DNA from: a bacterium
GTDB taxonomy: Bacteria; Latescibacterota; UBA2968
Reading direction: 5' to 3'
Length of the DNA: 9,764 nt
NCBI GenBank assembly: GCA_027296045.1
Contig: JAPUJS010000060.1
Coordinates: 1-9,764, forward strand
The position numbers were made by a program, and so were the translations under genes. The notes beneath the pieces are model-generated. The model did no database searches and was not told the origin of the DNA. It was given only the letters and a program-made list of their open reading frames with translations. Within the stretch, counting starts at the first letter, position 1. Each line of letters opens with the position of its first letter. Of this stretch, positions 1 through 7,316 are shown piece by piece.

Positions 1-12
1 CCTGAACCTGTT

Positions 13-2598
13 TTACGACTGCAACACATCCTGTAAGAACTGGCCGGTATAGGAAGCCGCCACCTCGGCAACCGCTTCGGGCGTCCCCCTGGCAATCACC
101 TGTCCCCCTGCATCTCCGCCTTCCGGTCCCAAATCAATCACCCAGTCTGCCGTCTTGATCACATCCAGGTTGTGCTCCATCACAATCACCGTATTTCCGG
201 CCTCCACCAGACGGTTCAATACTTCCAGCAGTTTTTGTATATCTGCAAAGTGCAAGCCCGTGGTGGGTTCATCCAGAAGATAAACCGTCTGTCCCGTGTT
301 CGGCCGGGCCAACTCCTTGGCCAGTTTCACCCGCTGTGCCTCCCCTCCCGAAAGGGTGGTGGAGGCCTGGCCCATTTTCATATACCCCAATCCAACATCT
401 TCAAGCGTCTGCAAAATCCGCCGAATATTGGGCACTGGCTCAAAAAGCGCACGGGCTTCCAGAATCGTCATATTCAACACATCTGCAATCGACCGGCCCC
501 GGTAGCGCACCTCCAGCACATCTCGATGGTACCGTTTCCCCTGACACACTTCGCAGGTGACCCACACATCCGGCAAAAAGTGCATTTCAATACACCGGGA
601 CCCCAAACCCTCACAAGCGTCACACCGTCCCTTTTTATTGTTAAAACTGAAATGTCCTCCTTGGAAACCCCGGACTTTGGCTTCCGGGATCTGGCCGTAT
701 AATTTGCGAACGTGATCAAACACCTTCACATAGGTGGCCGGATTGCTCCTGGGCGAAAATCCGATCGGCGTCTGATCGATATGGATCACTTTATCAATCT
801 GGTTGAGTCCCACAACCCGATCGTGTTCGCCCCAGGACCGCTTGGCTTTGTTCACCTGGGCCGAAAGAGCGCCGTACAAAACATCGTTTACCAGAGAACT
901 CTTTCCAGAACCCGAAACACCGGTAACACAGGTCAGCGTCCCGAGCGGAAACGAAACCGAGACATCCTTCAGGTTATTTTGCCGGGCGCCAATCACCTCG
1001 ATAAACCCTCGCCCGGGCCGCCGTTCAGGAGGTACTTCAATCTGGAGGTCCCCCTTCAAATATTGGGCGGTCAACGAACCGTTTTTCCGGCTCAGAACGC
1101 TCGGCTTACCCGCAGCCACAACATTCCCTCCCTGGGTACCCGCACCGGGGCCAAAATCGAGGATATAGTCCGCTGTGGCCAGGGTATCTCGATCGTGTTC
1201 CACCACAATCAGGGAGTTCCCCAGATCCCGAAGCCGTTTCAGAGCGTTCAACAGCCTTCGATTGTCCCGTTGATGCAATCCGATGGTCGGCTCATCCAAC
1301 ACATAAAGCACCCCCGTGAGGCCCGAACCGATCTGGCTGGCAAGCCGAATCCGCTGGGCTTCGCCCCCCGAAAGGGTCGGAGCCCGTCTGGCCAGGGTAA
1401 GGTATGCCAGCCCCACTTCATCCAGGAACCGCAGCCGACTCCGGATTTCGTTCACCACTTCTCCTGCTGCTTTCTGCTCCTGCCCTTTCAACACCAGATC
1501 CTCAAACCATGCCCGCACTTCCTCAATGGGCATCTGAGTAACCTCAGGAAGCGTTTTTCCGCGCAGTTGAGCAGACTGCCCTTCCGGCTTCAGACGATGC
1601 CCACGGCAGGTCGGGCAGGGAACATCCTGGATAAATTCGCCCATCTGCCTGCGAAACCGGGGCGCCAGCCGGACCAGTCGTTCGATGGTCGGAAAAATGC
1701 CGCTATACTGGAACCGAAACCCCAGAGAACTCTCCAACCATCGGGTTCCCAATCCATATAACAGCACATTTCGGGCCTCATCGGTCATTTTCATAATGGG
1801 CGTATCCAGATCAAATCCGGCTATTTCCCCCACACTGGAAAGCATGTCGGCAAGCGGCCCAACGTCCAGCTGTCCAAACACCGTCACCGCCCCTTGGGCG
1901 AGCGATTTATGGGGATCTGGAATCACGGTATTGTGCGCCATTCCCCGTTGCGTCCCGAGCCCGTCACAGGCCTCGCACCACCCTTCCGGACTGTTAAAGG
2001 ACAGGCGTTGGGGGGTTAGGGTCTCAAAACTTCGACCGCAGCTTGGGCAGGACAGATGCTGGCTAAACCGGGTCTCCTCAAAATCGTCGGGAGAAGCAGC
2101 AATGACAATTCCTCCCGACAGATCCAGCGCTTTCTCTGTCGACTCTGCAATCCGTTTCCGATTTCTACCCCGCACCGTGACCCGGTCCACCATCACCTCC
2201 AGCCGGTGGGCCTGTCGATGATCGACCTCCATCCCCGCTTGAAATCGGATCACCTTTCCGTCCAGGCGACCCCGTAAATACCCCTCGCGTCTCATCCGTT
2301 CAATCAGCGTATTGTAGTCCTCACCCCGCCCCGTCTCTAAGGGTGCCAGCAGATACAATCGCCTGCCCTCCGGCATCTTCAAGATCCGGTCCACAATCTC
2401 CTGGGCGGCCTGTCCGCCGGCCTTCACCTGACAATCCGGGCAATAGACATCTCCCAGAATCGCGTACAACGCCCGGAGATAATCGTAGACTTCGGTCACA
2501 GTACCCACCGTAGAACGCGGATTTTTGCTCGCCGCCTTCTGTTCAATTGCAATGGCCGGAGACAAGCCCACCACGCGGTCCACTTTGGGCTTCGGCAT
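13..2598 (-). CDS. uvrA: UvrA copy 2 of the tandem fusion, downstream of the amber; lacks its first Walker A
   Basis: This is the remainder of the second UvrA unit, in the same frame as copy 1. The open frame begins right after the TAG (2640). The first ATG is at 2598, preceded by VESLSAYARQF and without a convincing ribosome binding site, so it is probably not a true start. In the 861-aa numbering the features are: zinc cysteines C184/C187/C208/C211, CPTC (328-331), signature LSGGEAQ (409), Walker B YVLDE (432), Walker A GVSGSGKSS (560-568), zinc cysteines C659/C662/C682/C685, second signature (749), YLLDE (773), and a TAA stop at 15-13. The first Walker A of this unit lies upstream of the stop, so a product starting here could not form a normal first ATPase site. 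Copy 2 is more divergent from E. coli UvrA than copy 1, notably in the insertion domain (about 215-330) and at GFSPRSNPATY (613-623). No decay is visible after the stop. Confidence 0.9.
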   Translation of the reverse strand: MPKPKVDRVVGLSPAIAIEQKAASKNPRSTVGTVTEVYDYLRALYAILGDVYCPDCQVKAGGQAAQEIVDRILKMPEGRRLYLLAPLETGRGEDYNTLIERMRREGYLRGRLDGKVIRFQAGMEVDHRQAHRLEVMVDRVTVRGRNRKRIAESTEKALDLSGGIVIAASPDDFEETRFSQHLSCPSCGRSFETLTPQRLSFNSPEGWCEACDGLGTQRGMAHNTVIPDPHKSLAQGAVTVFGQLDVGPLADMLSSVGEIAGFDLDTPIMKMTDEARNVLLYGLGTRWLESSLGFRFQYSGIFPTIERLVRLAPRFRRQMGEFIQDVPCPTCRGHRLKPEGQSAQLRGKTLPEVTQMPIEEVRAWFEDLVLKGQEQKAAGEVVNEIRSRLRFLDEVGLAYLTLARRAPTLSGGEAQRIRLASQIGSGLTGVLYVLDEPTIGLHQRDNRRLLNALKRLRDLGNSLIVVEHDRDTLATADYILDFGPGAGTQGGNVVAAGKPSVLSRKNGSLTAQYLKGDLQIEVPPERRPGRGFIEVIGARQNNLKDVSVSFPLGTLTCVTGVSGSGKSSLVNDVLYGALSAQVNKAKRSWGEHDRVVGLNQIDKVIHIDQTPIGFSPRSNPATYVKVFDHVRKLYGQIPEAKVRGFQGGHFSFNNKKGRCDACEGLGSRCIEMHFLPDVWVTCEVCQGKRYHRDVLEVRYRGRSIADVLNMTILEARALFEPVPNIRRILQTLEDVGLGYMKMGQASTTLSGGEAQRVKLAKELARPNTGQTVYLLDEPTTGLHFADIQKLLEVLNRLVEAGNTVIVMEHNLDVIKTADWVIDLGPEGGDAGGQVIARGTPEAVAEVAASYTGQFLQDVLQS

Positions 2599-2640
2599 TT
2601 GCCCCAGAAATTGTCTGGCATAGGCCGACAGGGACTCGAC

Positions 2641-2643
2641 CTA
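2641..2643 (-). other. In-frame amber codon splitting the UvrA tandem fusion
   Basis: On the minus strand the frame reads CAG CGG CGC TAG GTC GAG TCC, that is Q-R-R-stop-V-E-S. Copy 1 has Q-R-R-Y-V-E-S at the equivalent place, with Tyr codon TAT at 5517-5515, and E. coli UvrA also has Tyr there. One base change from TAC or TAT gives TAG. Reading frame and motif continue without any indel. The cause may be a sequence error, a recent nonsense mutation, or a suppressed or reassigned amber; the sequence alone does not decide. Confidence 0.95.
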
Positions 2644-5600
2644 GCGCCGCTGTCCCTCAGCATAAATGGTATCCAGTGCAAGCGACGATTTGCCGGACCC
2701 GGACACCCCCGAAATGACGGTCAATTTTTCCCGGGGAATGACCACATTCACATCTTTCAAATTGTTCTCCCGAGCTCCCACCACCTCAATGTTTCGGATC
2801 TTGCCGTTCCGTTTGGACCGTCCATTGTGCCGACCATTCTGGTCCTCCATCGGAACCCGACCTTTCAGGACCTCCTTCAATCCCTGTCCGGTATACGATG
2901 TGTCACTTTTCACAACCGCTTCGGGCGTCCCGATGGCCAGCACATTTCCACCGCCTTCCCCCCCTTCTGGGCCCAGATCGATCAGCCAATCGGCGGTCTT
3001 AATCACGTCCATATTGTGCTCGATCACCACCACCGTATTGCCCAAATCCGTCAGACGATGCAGCACATTGAGCAGGTTCTGAATGTCGGCAAAATGCAAC
3101 CCGGTTGTCGGTTCATCCAAAATATAAAGGGTCCGACCCGTGCTTCGTTTGCAAAGCTCCTTGGACAATTTGACCCGCTGGGCTTCGCCTCCCGATAAGG
3201 TCGGTGCAGGCTGCCCCAGCCGGACATACCCCATCCCCACATCGACCAGGGTCTGGAGAACCCGGTGAATGGACGGCACGTTCTGAAAAAAAACACAGGC
3301 TTCTTCGACCTCCATAGCCAGCACATCGGCAATGGATTTCCCCTTGTAGCGCACGTCCAGGGTTTCTCGATTAAACCGCCGTCCCTCGCAAACAGGGCAA
3401 GTCACCCACACATCGGCCAGGAAATCCATCTCGATCAGATTCGCCCCATTTCCCTGGCAGGCTTCGCACCTCCCCCCTTTGACATTGAAGCTAAACCGAC
3501 CGGGTGCATACCCGCGCACCTTGGACTCGGGCAAATCGGCATACAACGCCCGAATCGGGCCAAAAGCCCCGGTATAGGTAGCCGGATTGCTTCTGGGCGT
3601 CCTTCCAATGGGCTGCTGGTCGATCTCGATCACCTTGTCCAGATGCTCCAGGCCTTCAATACGCCTGTGTTTTCCAGGATCCGTTTCGGCCCCATTCAGG
3701 TCTCGGGCAAGGGCTTTGTAAACAATATCGTTCACAAGCGAACTCTTCCCGGAACCCGACACCCCCGTCACACATGTGAAAACCCCCAGAGGAATCTTTA
3801 CACTCACATTTTTGAGGTTATTGTGCCTGGCCCCCACCACCTTGAGGACACGATGCCGCTTGCCAACCGGTCGTCGCTCTGGAATCTCGATTTTGCGCCT
3901 GCCCGAAAGATAGGCACCCGTAACAGACCTTCGCGCACGGGCAATCCTCTTCCAGGACCCCTGCGCAACCACCTCCCCGCCCAAATGGCCCGGCCCCGGC
4001 CCAAAATCCACCACGCGATCTGCACGGTGCATCGTTTCTTCATCGTGCTCTACCACAATCACCGTGTTGCCCGCATCCCGTAAATGACACAACGCGTCCA
4101 AAAGCTGCCGATTGTCCCGGTGGTGCAGCCCAATCGAAGGCTCATCCAGCACATACGTCACCCCCACCAGGCCGGAACCGATCTGGCCCGCCAATCGGAT
4201 ACGCTGGGCTTCGCCCCCGGAAAGCGTGGGTGCCGTCCGATCCAGCGTCAGGTAATCCAGCCCAACATCCAGGAGAAACTTCAGACGTCCGGTAATTTCT
4301 TTCAGGGCATCTTCGGCAATGATTTTTTGCACGCTCGTCAGCCGCAGGCCAGTGAAAAACACATAGGCCCCCTCGACGGTCATTGCCGTTGCCTCCGGCA
4401 GCGACCTGCCTTCAATCCGCACCGCCAGGGCCTCGGGCTTCAACCGACTCCCTTCGCACAACTTGCAAAATCCCACATGCATATAGGCCGACAATCTGCG
4501 TCGGACAACCGGACTTCGTCCTTCCGCAAACTTCCGCTCCAAAGGCAGCAAAATACCGTCAAACCGGTCCTTATGTCGATAAATCGTCCCGTTTCGCCGC
4601 TTCCATTCAAAGGTCAGCCGTTCGGGCACACCATAGAGCAGTTCCTGGCGACCTTTGGCAGGAATTTTCTTCCAGGGTGTACGCACACTTGCACGGTGCC
4701 TTTTGAGAATGCCCTCGTAATAGTGGATTTTCCATCGATTTTTCGGCACCCCCAGAGGCCCGATTGCGCCCTCCATCACCGACAGGGTGGGATCTGGTAC
4801 AACCCGTTTGAGATCCATAACCGTGCGGGTCCCCAACCCCCGGCAACCCGGACACATCCCCTGGGGGCTATTAAATGAAAAAAGCTGAGGCGTCGGTTCC
4901 GTCGCGCTCAGCCCGCAGGATGGACATGAAAAATTTGAACTCAACAGGACATCGGCCCCACCTTCAGGGCTGACAATCAGGGTCCCCTTACCCATCAACA
5001 ACCCTGCATCGACGGCCTCGCCCATCCGTCCTCGCTGGTCTTCTTTCACCACCAGTCGGTCAATGACAACATCAATATCGTGGCGAATATACCGCTCCAG
5101 CTTGGGCACCCGGGTCAACTGCACAACCTGGCCGTCCACCCTTGCCCGGATATAGCCTTCTCGCTGCAGGTCTTCGAATAAATCCTGGTATTCGCCCTTT
5201 CGCCCCTGAATCAACGGCGAAAAAATGTGGATTCGGGTTCCCTCCTCAAGGGCCATAATCCGATCCACAATGCCATCCCGGGTCTGTGCGCCAATGGGAG
5301 TTCCACAATCTACACAGTGAGGCGTTCCAATCCGGGCAAACAACACCCGAAGATAGTCGTAAATCTCGGTCATCGTGCCCACCGTCGAGCGCGGATTCCT
5401 GCCGGCGGTCTTCTGTTCAATCGAAACGGTGGGCGACAATCCCGTAATCTGGTCCACGTCGGGCTTTTCCATCTGTCCCAGAAACTGCCTGGCATAGGCC
5501 GAAAGCGATTCGACATACCGCCTCTGGCCCTCGGCATAAATGGTATCAAATGCCAGGGAGGATTTCCCCGAACCGGAAACCCCTGTAAAACAGATCAGTT

Positions 5601-5679
5601 CATCACGTGGCAACTCCAGGTCCACCCCCTTTAGATTATGGACCCGTGCCCCTTTAATCGTAATATGTCGTGTTTCCAT
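2641..5679 (-). CDS. uvrA: UvrA excinuclease subunit A, copy 1 of a tandem UvrA-UvrA fusion, ended by an in-frame amber
   Basis: UvrA is the damage-sensing ABC ATPase of nucleotide excision repair. It dimerises, loads UvrB on damaged DNA and acts in the cytoplasm. Numbered from the ATG at 5679, the first unit (about 1-941) has every family hallmark: Walker A GVSGSGKSS (33-41), UvrB-binding region (about 120-245), zinc cysteines C252/C255/C276/C279, a CKLC pair (405/408), signature LSGGEAQ (486), Walker B YVLDE (509), second Walker A (639-647), zinc cysteines C738/C741/C761/C764, second signature (828) and YILDE (852). A charged linker (about 942-960) follows, then the start of a second UvrA with its own Walker A (991-999). 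The frame stops with TAG after GQRR. An ATG at 5700 is also in frame, but 5679 fits family N-termini and has GGGGAG (5696-5691) 11 bases upstream. E. coli UvrA is about 940 aa; this product is about 1,012 aa. Confidence 0.95.
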   Translation of the reverse strand: METRHITIKGARVHNLKGVDLELPRDELICFTGVSGSGKSSLAFDTIYAEGQRRYVESLSAYARQFLGQMEKPDVDQITGLSPTVSIEQKTAGRNPRSTVGTMTEIYDYLRVLFARIGTPHCVDCGTPIGAQTRDGIVDRIMALEEGTRIHIFSPLIQGRKGEYQDLFEDLQREGYIRARVDGQVVQLTRVPKLERYIRHDIDVVIDRLVVKEDQRGRMGEAVDAGLLMGKGTLIVSPEGGADVLLSSNFSCPSCGLSATEPTPQLFSFNSPQGMCPGCRGLGTRTVMDLKRVVPDPTLSVMEGAIGPLGVPKNRWKIHYYEGILKRHRASVRTPWKKIPAKGRQELLYGVPERLTFEWKRRNGTIYRHKDRFDGILLPLERKFAEGRSPVVRRRLSAYMHVGFCKLCEGSRLKPEALAVRIEGRSLPEATAMTVEGAYVFFTGLRLTSVQKIIAEDALKEITGRLKFLLDVGLDYLTLDRTAPTLSGGEAQRIRLAGQIGSGLVGVTYVLDEPSIGLHHRDNRQLLDALCHLRDAGNTVIVVEHDEETMHRADRVVDFGPGPGHLGGEVVAQGSWKRIARARRSVTGAYLSGRRKIEIPERRPVGKRHRVLKVVGARHNNLKNVSVKIPLGVFTCVTGVSGSGKSSLVNDIVYKALARDLNGAETDPGKHRRIEGLEHLDKVIEIDQQPIGRTPRSNPATYTGAFGPIRALYADLPESKVRGYAPGRFSFNVKGGRCEACQGNGANLIEMDFLADVWVTCPVCEGRRFNRETLDVRYKGKSIADVLAMEVEEACVFFQNVPSIHRVLQTLVDVGMGYVRLGQPAPTLSGGEAQRVKLSKELCKRSTGRTLYILDEPTTGLHFADIQNLLNVLHRLTDLGNTVVVIEHNMDVIKTADWLIDLGPEGGEGGGNVLAIGTPEAVVKSDTSYTGQGLKEVLKGRVPMEDQNGRHNGRSKRNGKIRNIEVVGARENNLKDVNVVIPREKLTVISGVSGSGKSSLALDTIYAEGQRR

Positions 5680-5719
5680 AAACCAAACGTCTCCCCACAT
5701 TCGGACTTTTATGGATATT

Positions 5720-5725
5720 GTTATA
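5720..5725 (-). promoter_or_regulatory. Candidate -10 element for uvrA
   Basis: The minus strand reads TATAAC, 5 of 6 matches to TATAAT, about 40 bases upstream of the chosen uvrA start. The hexamer 17 bases upstream (GGGAGG) is not a -35 consensus, so the promoter would be weak or activator-dependent. This rests on sequence match alone. Confidence 0.3.
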
Positions 5726-5752
5726 GTCTAAAGAGCCACATGCCTCCCAAAA

Positions 5753-5768
5753 CGTGACTCGAATCACA
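5753..5768. promoter_or_regulatory. CRP/FNR-family-like palindromic operator
   Basis: The sequence is CGTGA-CTCGAA-TCACA, which matches 9 of 10 positions of the CRP core TGTGA-N6-TCACA with the exact spacing, and it is preceded by AAA as in the extended consensus. It lies just upstream of the weak uvrA -10 candidate, at about -45 to -50 from the expected start, which is close to but not exactly a class II activator position. No regulator gene is in the window. Confidence 0.3.
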
Positions 5769-5929
5769 GCATCTTCTTTTTTCCCAGCGCTAAGTTGTGA
5801 GTATACGGGTTGAAATCTGTGTAGACAAACCCAACCAATATACTATTCAAATGTTCACCTATCAAGCAGTTTTTTATGGTTCAGGGCTCTCCATTTTGTT
5901 CCTCCCCTCAGGAAGCTCCAGGAAAATGC

Positions 5930-5958
5930 TTGTCAACCACTCCAATAATCTTTATTAT
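5930..5958 (+). promoter_or_regulatory. Sigma70-type promoter of the receiver-domain gene
   Basis: TTGTCA (5930-5935), a 17-base spacer and TATTAT (5953-5958): each hexamer matches consensus at 5 of 6 positions with ideal spacing. Transcription would start near 5965, about 40 bases before the gene's ATG. Confidence 0.7.
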
Positions 5959-6004
5959 TCAACTAATTACCGCTGATTTTCTCTCTTAAAGCCAGGTGAT
6001 TTTT

Positions 6005-7138
6005 ATGGCCACAGCCAGAAAAAAAATCCTGACCATCGACGACGAAGAAGCCATTGTTGATTTGATCGTCGACATTCTTGAAACCCACGATTACGAGGCA
6101 ATCAGGGCGAACAAATGGACCGAAGCCGTGGATGCCCTGAACCATGAAAACCCCGATCTGGTGCTCCTGGACCTCGAAATGCCGACCGTTGACGGGGCCT
6201 CGATGCTGAATTTCATTCGTGCCGAGGGATTTGACATCCCGGTCATTATTGTTTCCGGCTTTGTGACAGACACCGTCGCGGAGGAACTGTCCAAGCAAGG
6301 CGTCAGCGGGTTTGTCCACAAGCCCTTTAAAGCCCGCCAATTGTTGTCCCAAATCGAACAGGCATTGGGACAACAGCCCCAGACCGCCCAGACCGCCCCC
6401 CCGCCTTCCAAATTCCAAACCCCACTGGATGCCCTCTACGGACAATCCCTGCAATCCGTCCCCGAAGCAGAGGACGAGGAACCGGCCCCTGCTTCCGTCG
6501 ATCTGCTCTACCAGGGCAAAGACCAGAAAGAAGAGCCAATCGATACACCAGAGACATCGCAAACCCCTGCAACCGAAATTCTCCAGGCATTCCAGAAACT
6601 CGAAAAGCCATCGGAAACCGAACAGCCTCCTGCACCTGCAGAAAAACCACCCGCCGGAGAGTTGCTAGAAGCGCTCAATCAGTTGGACAAAAGGGCATCT
6701 GTGGAAGACCCGCCCCAGCCTGCCTCTTCCCCAGCACCGGCTGCAATACCCGCCCCCAACAATCCCGAACCCCAGCCCCCTGAGCCTGCACAACCTTCTC
6801 CCGCTCTGGACAACCCCCTGACGGCCCAGCCATCTCCTTTGGACCCGGCGGCAGCCCGGTCCAGAGGTCAGGCTCCAGCCCCTCCTATCTCTCGTCCAGA
6901 GCCAAAACTACATCCCAGACGACCGCCACCCCGAAGGTCTGCAATCGGGCGGAAAAACTGGATGTATATGGGCATTATCACCTTCGTGTGCGTGCTGGTC
7001 GCCGGAGTCCTCGCGGTCATGCAATATGTGGCTTCCGAATTTGACCCCAAAGCATTCCAGGCCCAGGCCCAGAAATCCATCAGTAAGCAGGCGACCCAAG
7101 AAATTTTGAAAGAGCTTCAAAAAAGCCAGGGCAGGTAA
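6005..7138 (+). CDS. Membrane-anchored response-regulator receiver protein with a Pro-rich linker
   Basis: A 377-aa protein with three parts. Residues 1-125 are a CheY-like receiver domain: acidic pair D12-D13, phospho-acceptor D56 in LLDLEMP, switch S84 in IIVSG, and K106 in HKPF. All are present, so phosphorylation is likely. Residues about 126-315 form a low-complexity linker rich in Pro, Ala, Glu and Gln, presumably disordered. A basic stretch (RRPPPRR, GRK) precedes one hydrophobic helix at about 318-341 (begins WMYMGIITFV), followed by a tail of about 36 residues. The positive-inside rule puts the receiver in the cytoplasm and the tail outside. There is no DNA-binding or enzymatic output domain. 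The ATG at 6005 was chosen because AGGTGA (5994-5999) lies 5 bases upstream; the in-frame GTG at 5996 lies inside that site. The gene is monocistronic between its promoter and terminator. No partner kinase is visible and its function is unknown. Confidence 0.88.
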   Translation: MATARKKILTIDDEEAIVDLIVDILETHDYEAIRANKWTEAVDALNHENPDLVLLDLEMPTVDGASMLNFIRAEGFDIPVIIVSGFVTDTVAEELSKQGVSGFVHKPFKARQLLSQIEQALGQQPQTAQTAPPPSKFQTPLDALYGQSLQSVPEAEDEEPAPASVDLLYQGKDQKEEPIDTPETSQTPATEILQAFQKLEKPSETEQPPAPAEKPPAGELLEALNQLDKRASVEDPPQPASSPAPAAIPAPNNPEPQPPEPAQPSPALDNPLTAQPSPLDPAAARSRGQAPAPPISRPEPKLHPRRPPPRRSAIGRKNWMYMGIITFVCVLVAGVLAVMQYVASEFDPKAFQAQAQKSISKQATQEILKELQKSQGR

Positions 7139-7159
7139 CCTGTCCACAGCTTGTGCAAC

Positions 7160-7195
7160 AAACGCCTTCGGCAAAAACCGAAGGCGTTTCTTTTT
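7160..7195 (+). terminator. Rho-independent terminator after the receiver gene
   Basis: A perfect 12-bp stem, AAACGCCTTCGG paired with CCGAAGGCGTTT, and a 6-base loop CAAAAA, followed by CTTTTTG. It begins 21 bases after the TAA stop. The A-rich left flank may let it work on both strands. Confidence 0.9.
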
Positions 7196-7209
7196 GTCTG
7201 TTTATTGCC

Positions 7210-7239
7210 TTGACAAAATCGTCGCCAGCCGTATATCAT
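7210..7239 (+). promoter_or_regulatory. Sigma70-type promoter of the first oxidoreductase gene
   Basis: A perfect TTGACA (7210-7215), an 18-base spacer and TATCAT (7234-7239, 5 of 6 matches). TATATC at 7232-7237 with a 16-base spacer is an alternative. The promoter follows the preceding terminator directly, giving a leader of about 70 bases before the ATG. Confidence 0.6.
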
Positions 7240-7316
7240 GGACGTTCCAAACCGGAAGCAGAGGAAAACAAAATCGGTTCCCATTTCGCACACCAAAGCC
7301 TCGAAAGGAGTGCCCT

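Larger units (their letters stand above)
13..5679 (-). repeat. Tandem duplication of a complete uvrA unit
   Basis: Two UvrA units occur head to tail in one frame: copy 1 at about 5679-2857, a linker at about 2856-2800 rich in Asn, Gly, Arg and Lys, and copy 2 at about 2799-13. Equivalent residues of the first ATPase motif are 2,874 bases apart. Most of the two copies is diverged at DNA level, so the duplication is old. Around the first ATPase motif (2587-2706 against 5461-5580) they remain clearly alignable without gaps, with identical 13-base runs. Duplicated UvrA proteins of about 1,800-1,900 aa are known, for example in Chlamydia. Confidence 0.9.
5680..6004. other. Divergent intergenic region between uvrA and the receiver gene
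   Basis: About 325 bases, more AT-rich than the flanking genes, with no credible ORF. It holds the uvrA ribosome binding site (5691-5696) and -10 candidate (5720-5725), a CRP/FNR-like palindrome (5753-5768) and the rightward promoter (5930-5958). I see nothing convincing in 5770-5929. No recognisable LexA box of the E. coli, Gram-positive or alphaproteobacterial type was found. Confidence 0.7.

Noticed and set aside
712..1761. Long plus-strand open frame (349 codons) opposite uvrA copy 2
   Set aside because: It is a shadow of the conserved minus-strand UvrA frame: composition is atypical, there is no domain, and the opposite strand carries intact UvrA motifs throughout.
3265..4878. Plus-strand open frames opposite uvrA copy 1
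   Set aside because: They are antisense shadows of UvrA with no ribosome binding site and no recognisable motif.
5680..5700. Alternative uvrA start at 5700 adding seven residues
   Set aside because: No Shine-Dalgarno site precedes it, and the extra codons contain the GGGGAG site that serves the start at 5679.
5798..5844. Loose inverted similarity GTATACGGGTTG against CAAACCCAACC..TATAC, and a TATACT at 5839
   Set aside because: The arms do not pair cleanly, and no -35 hexamer lies at a proper distance from TATACT.
5701..6004. LexA-type SOS box upstream of uvrA
   Set aside because: Searched by eye for CTGT-N8-ACAG, GAAC-N4-GTTC and GTTC-N7-GTTC; none is present. A lineage-specific LexA motif cannot be excluded.
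7194..7316. Upstream extension of the first oxidoreductase to 7194
   Set aside because: It would start within the terminator and span the promoter; the strong AAAGGAG site and family alignment place the start at 7317.
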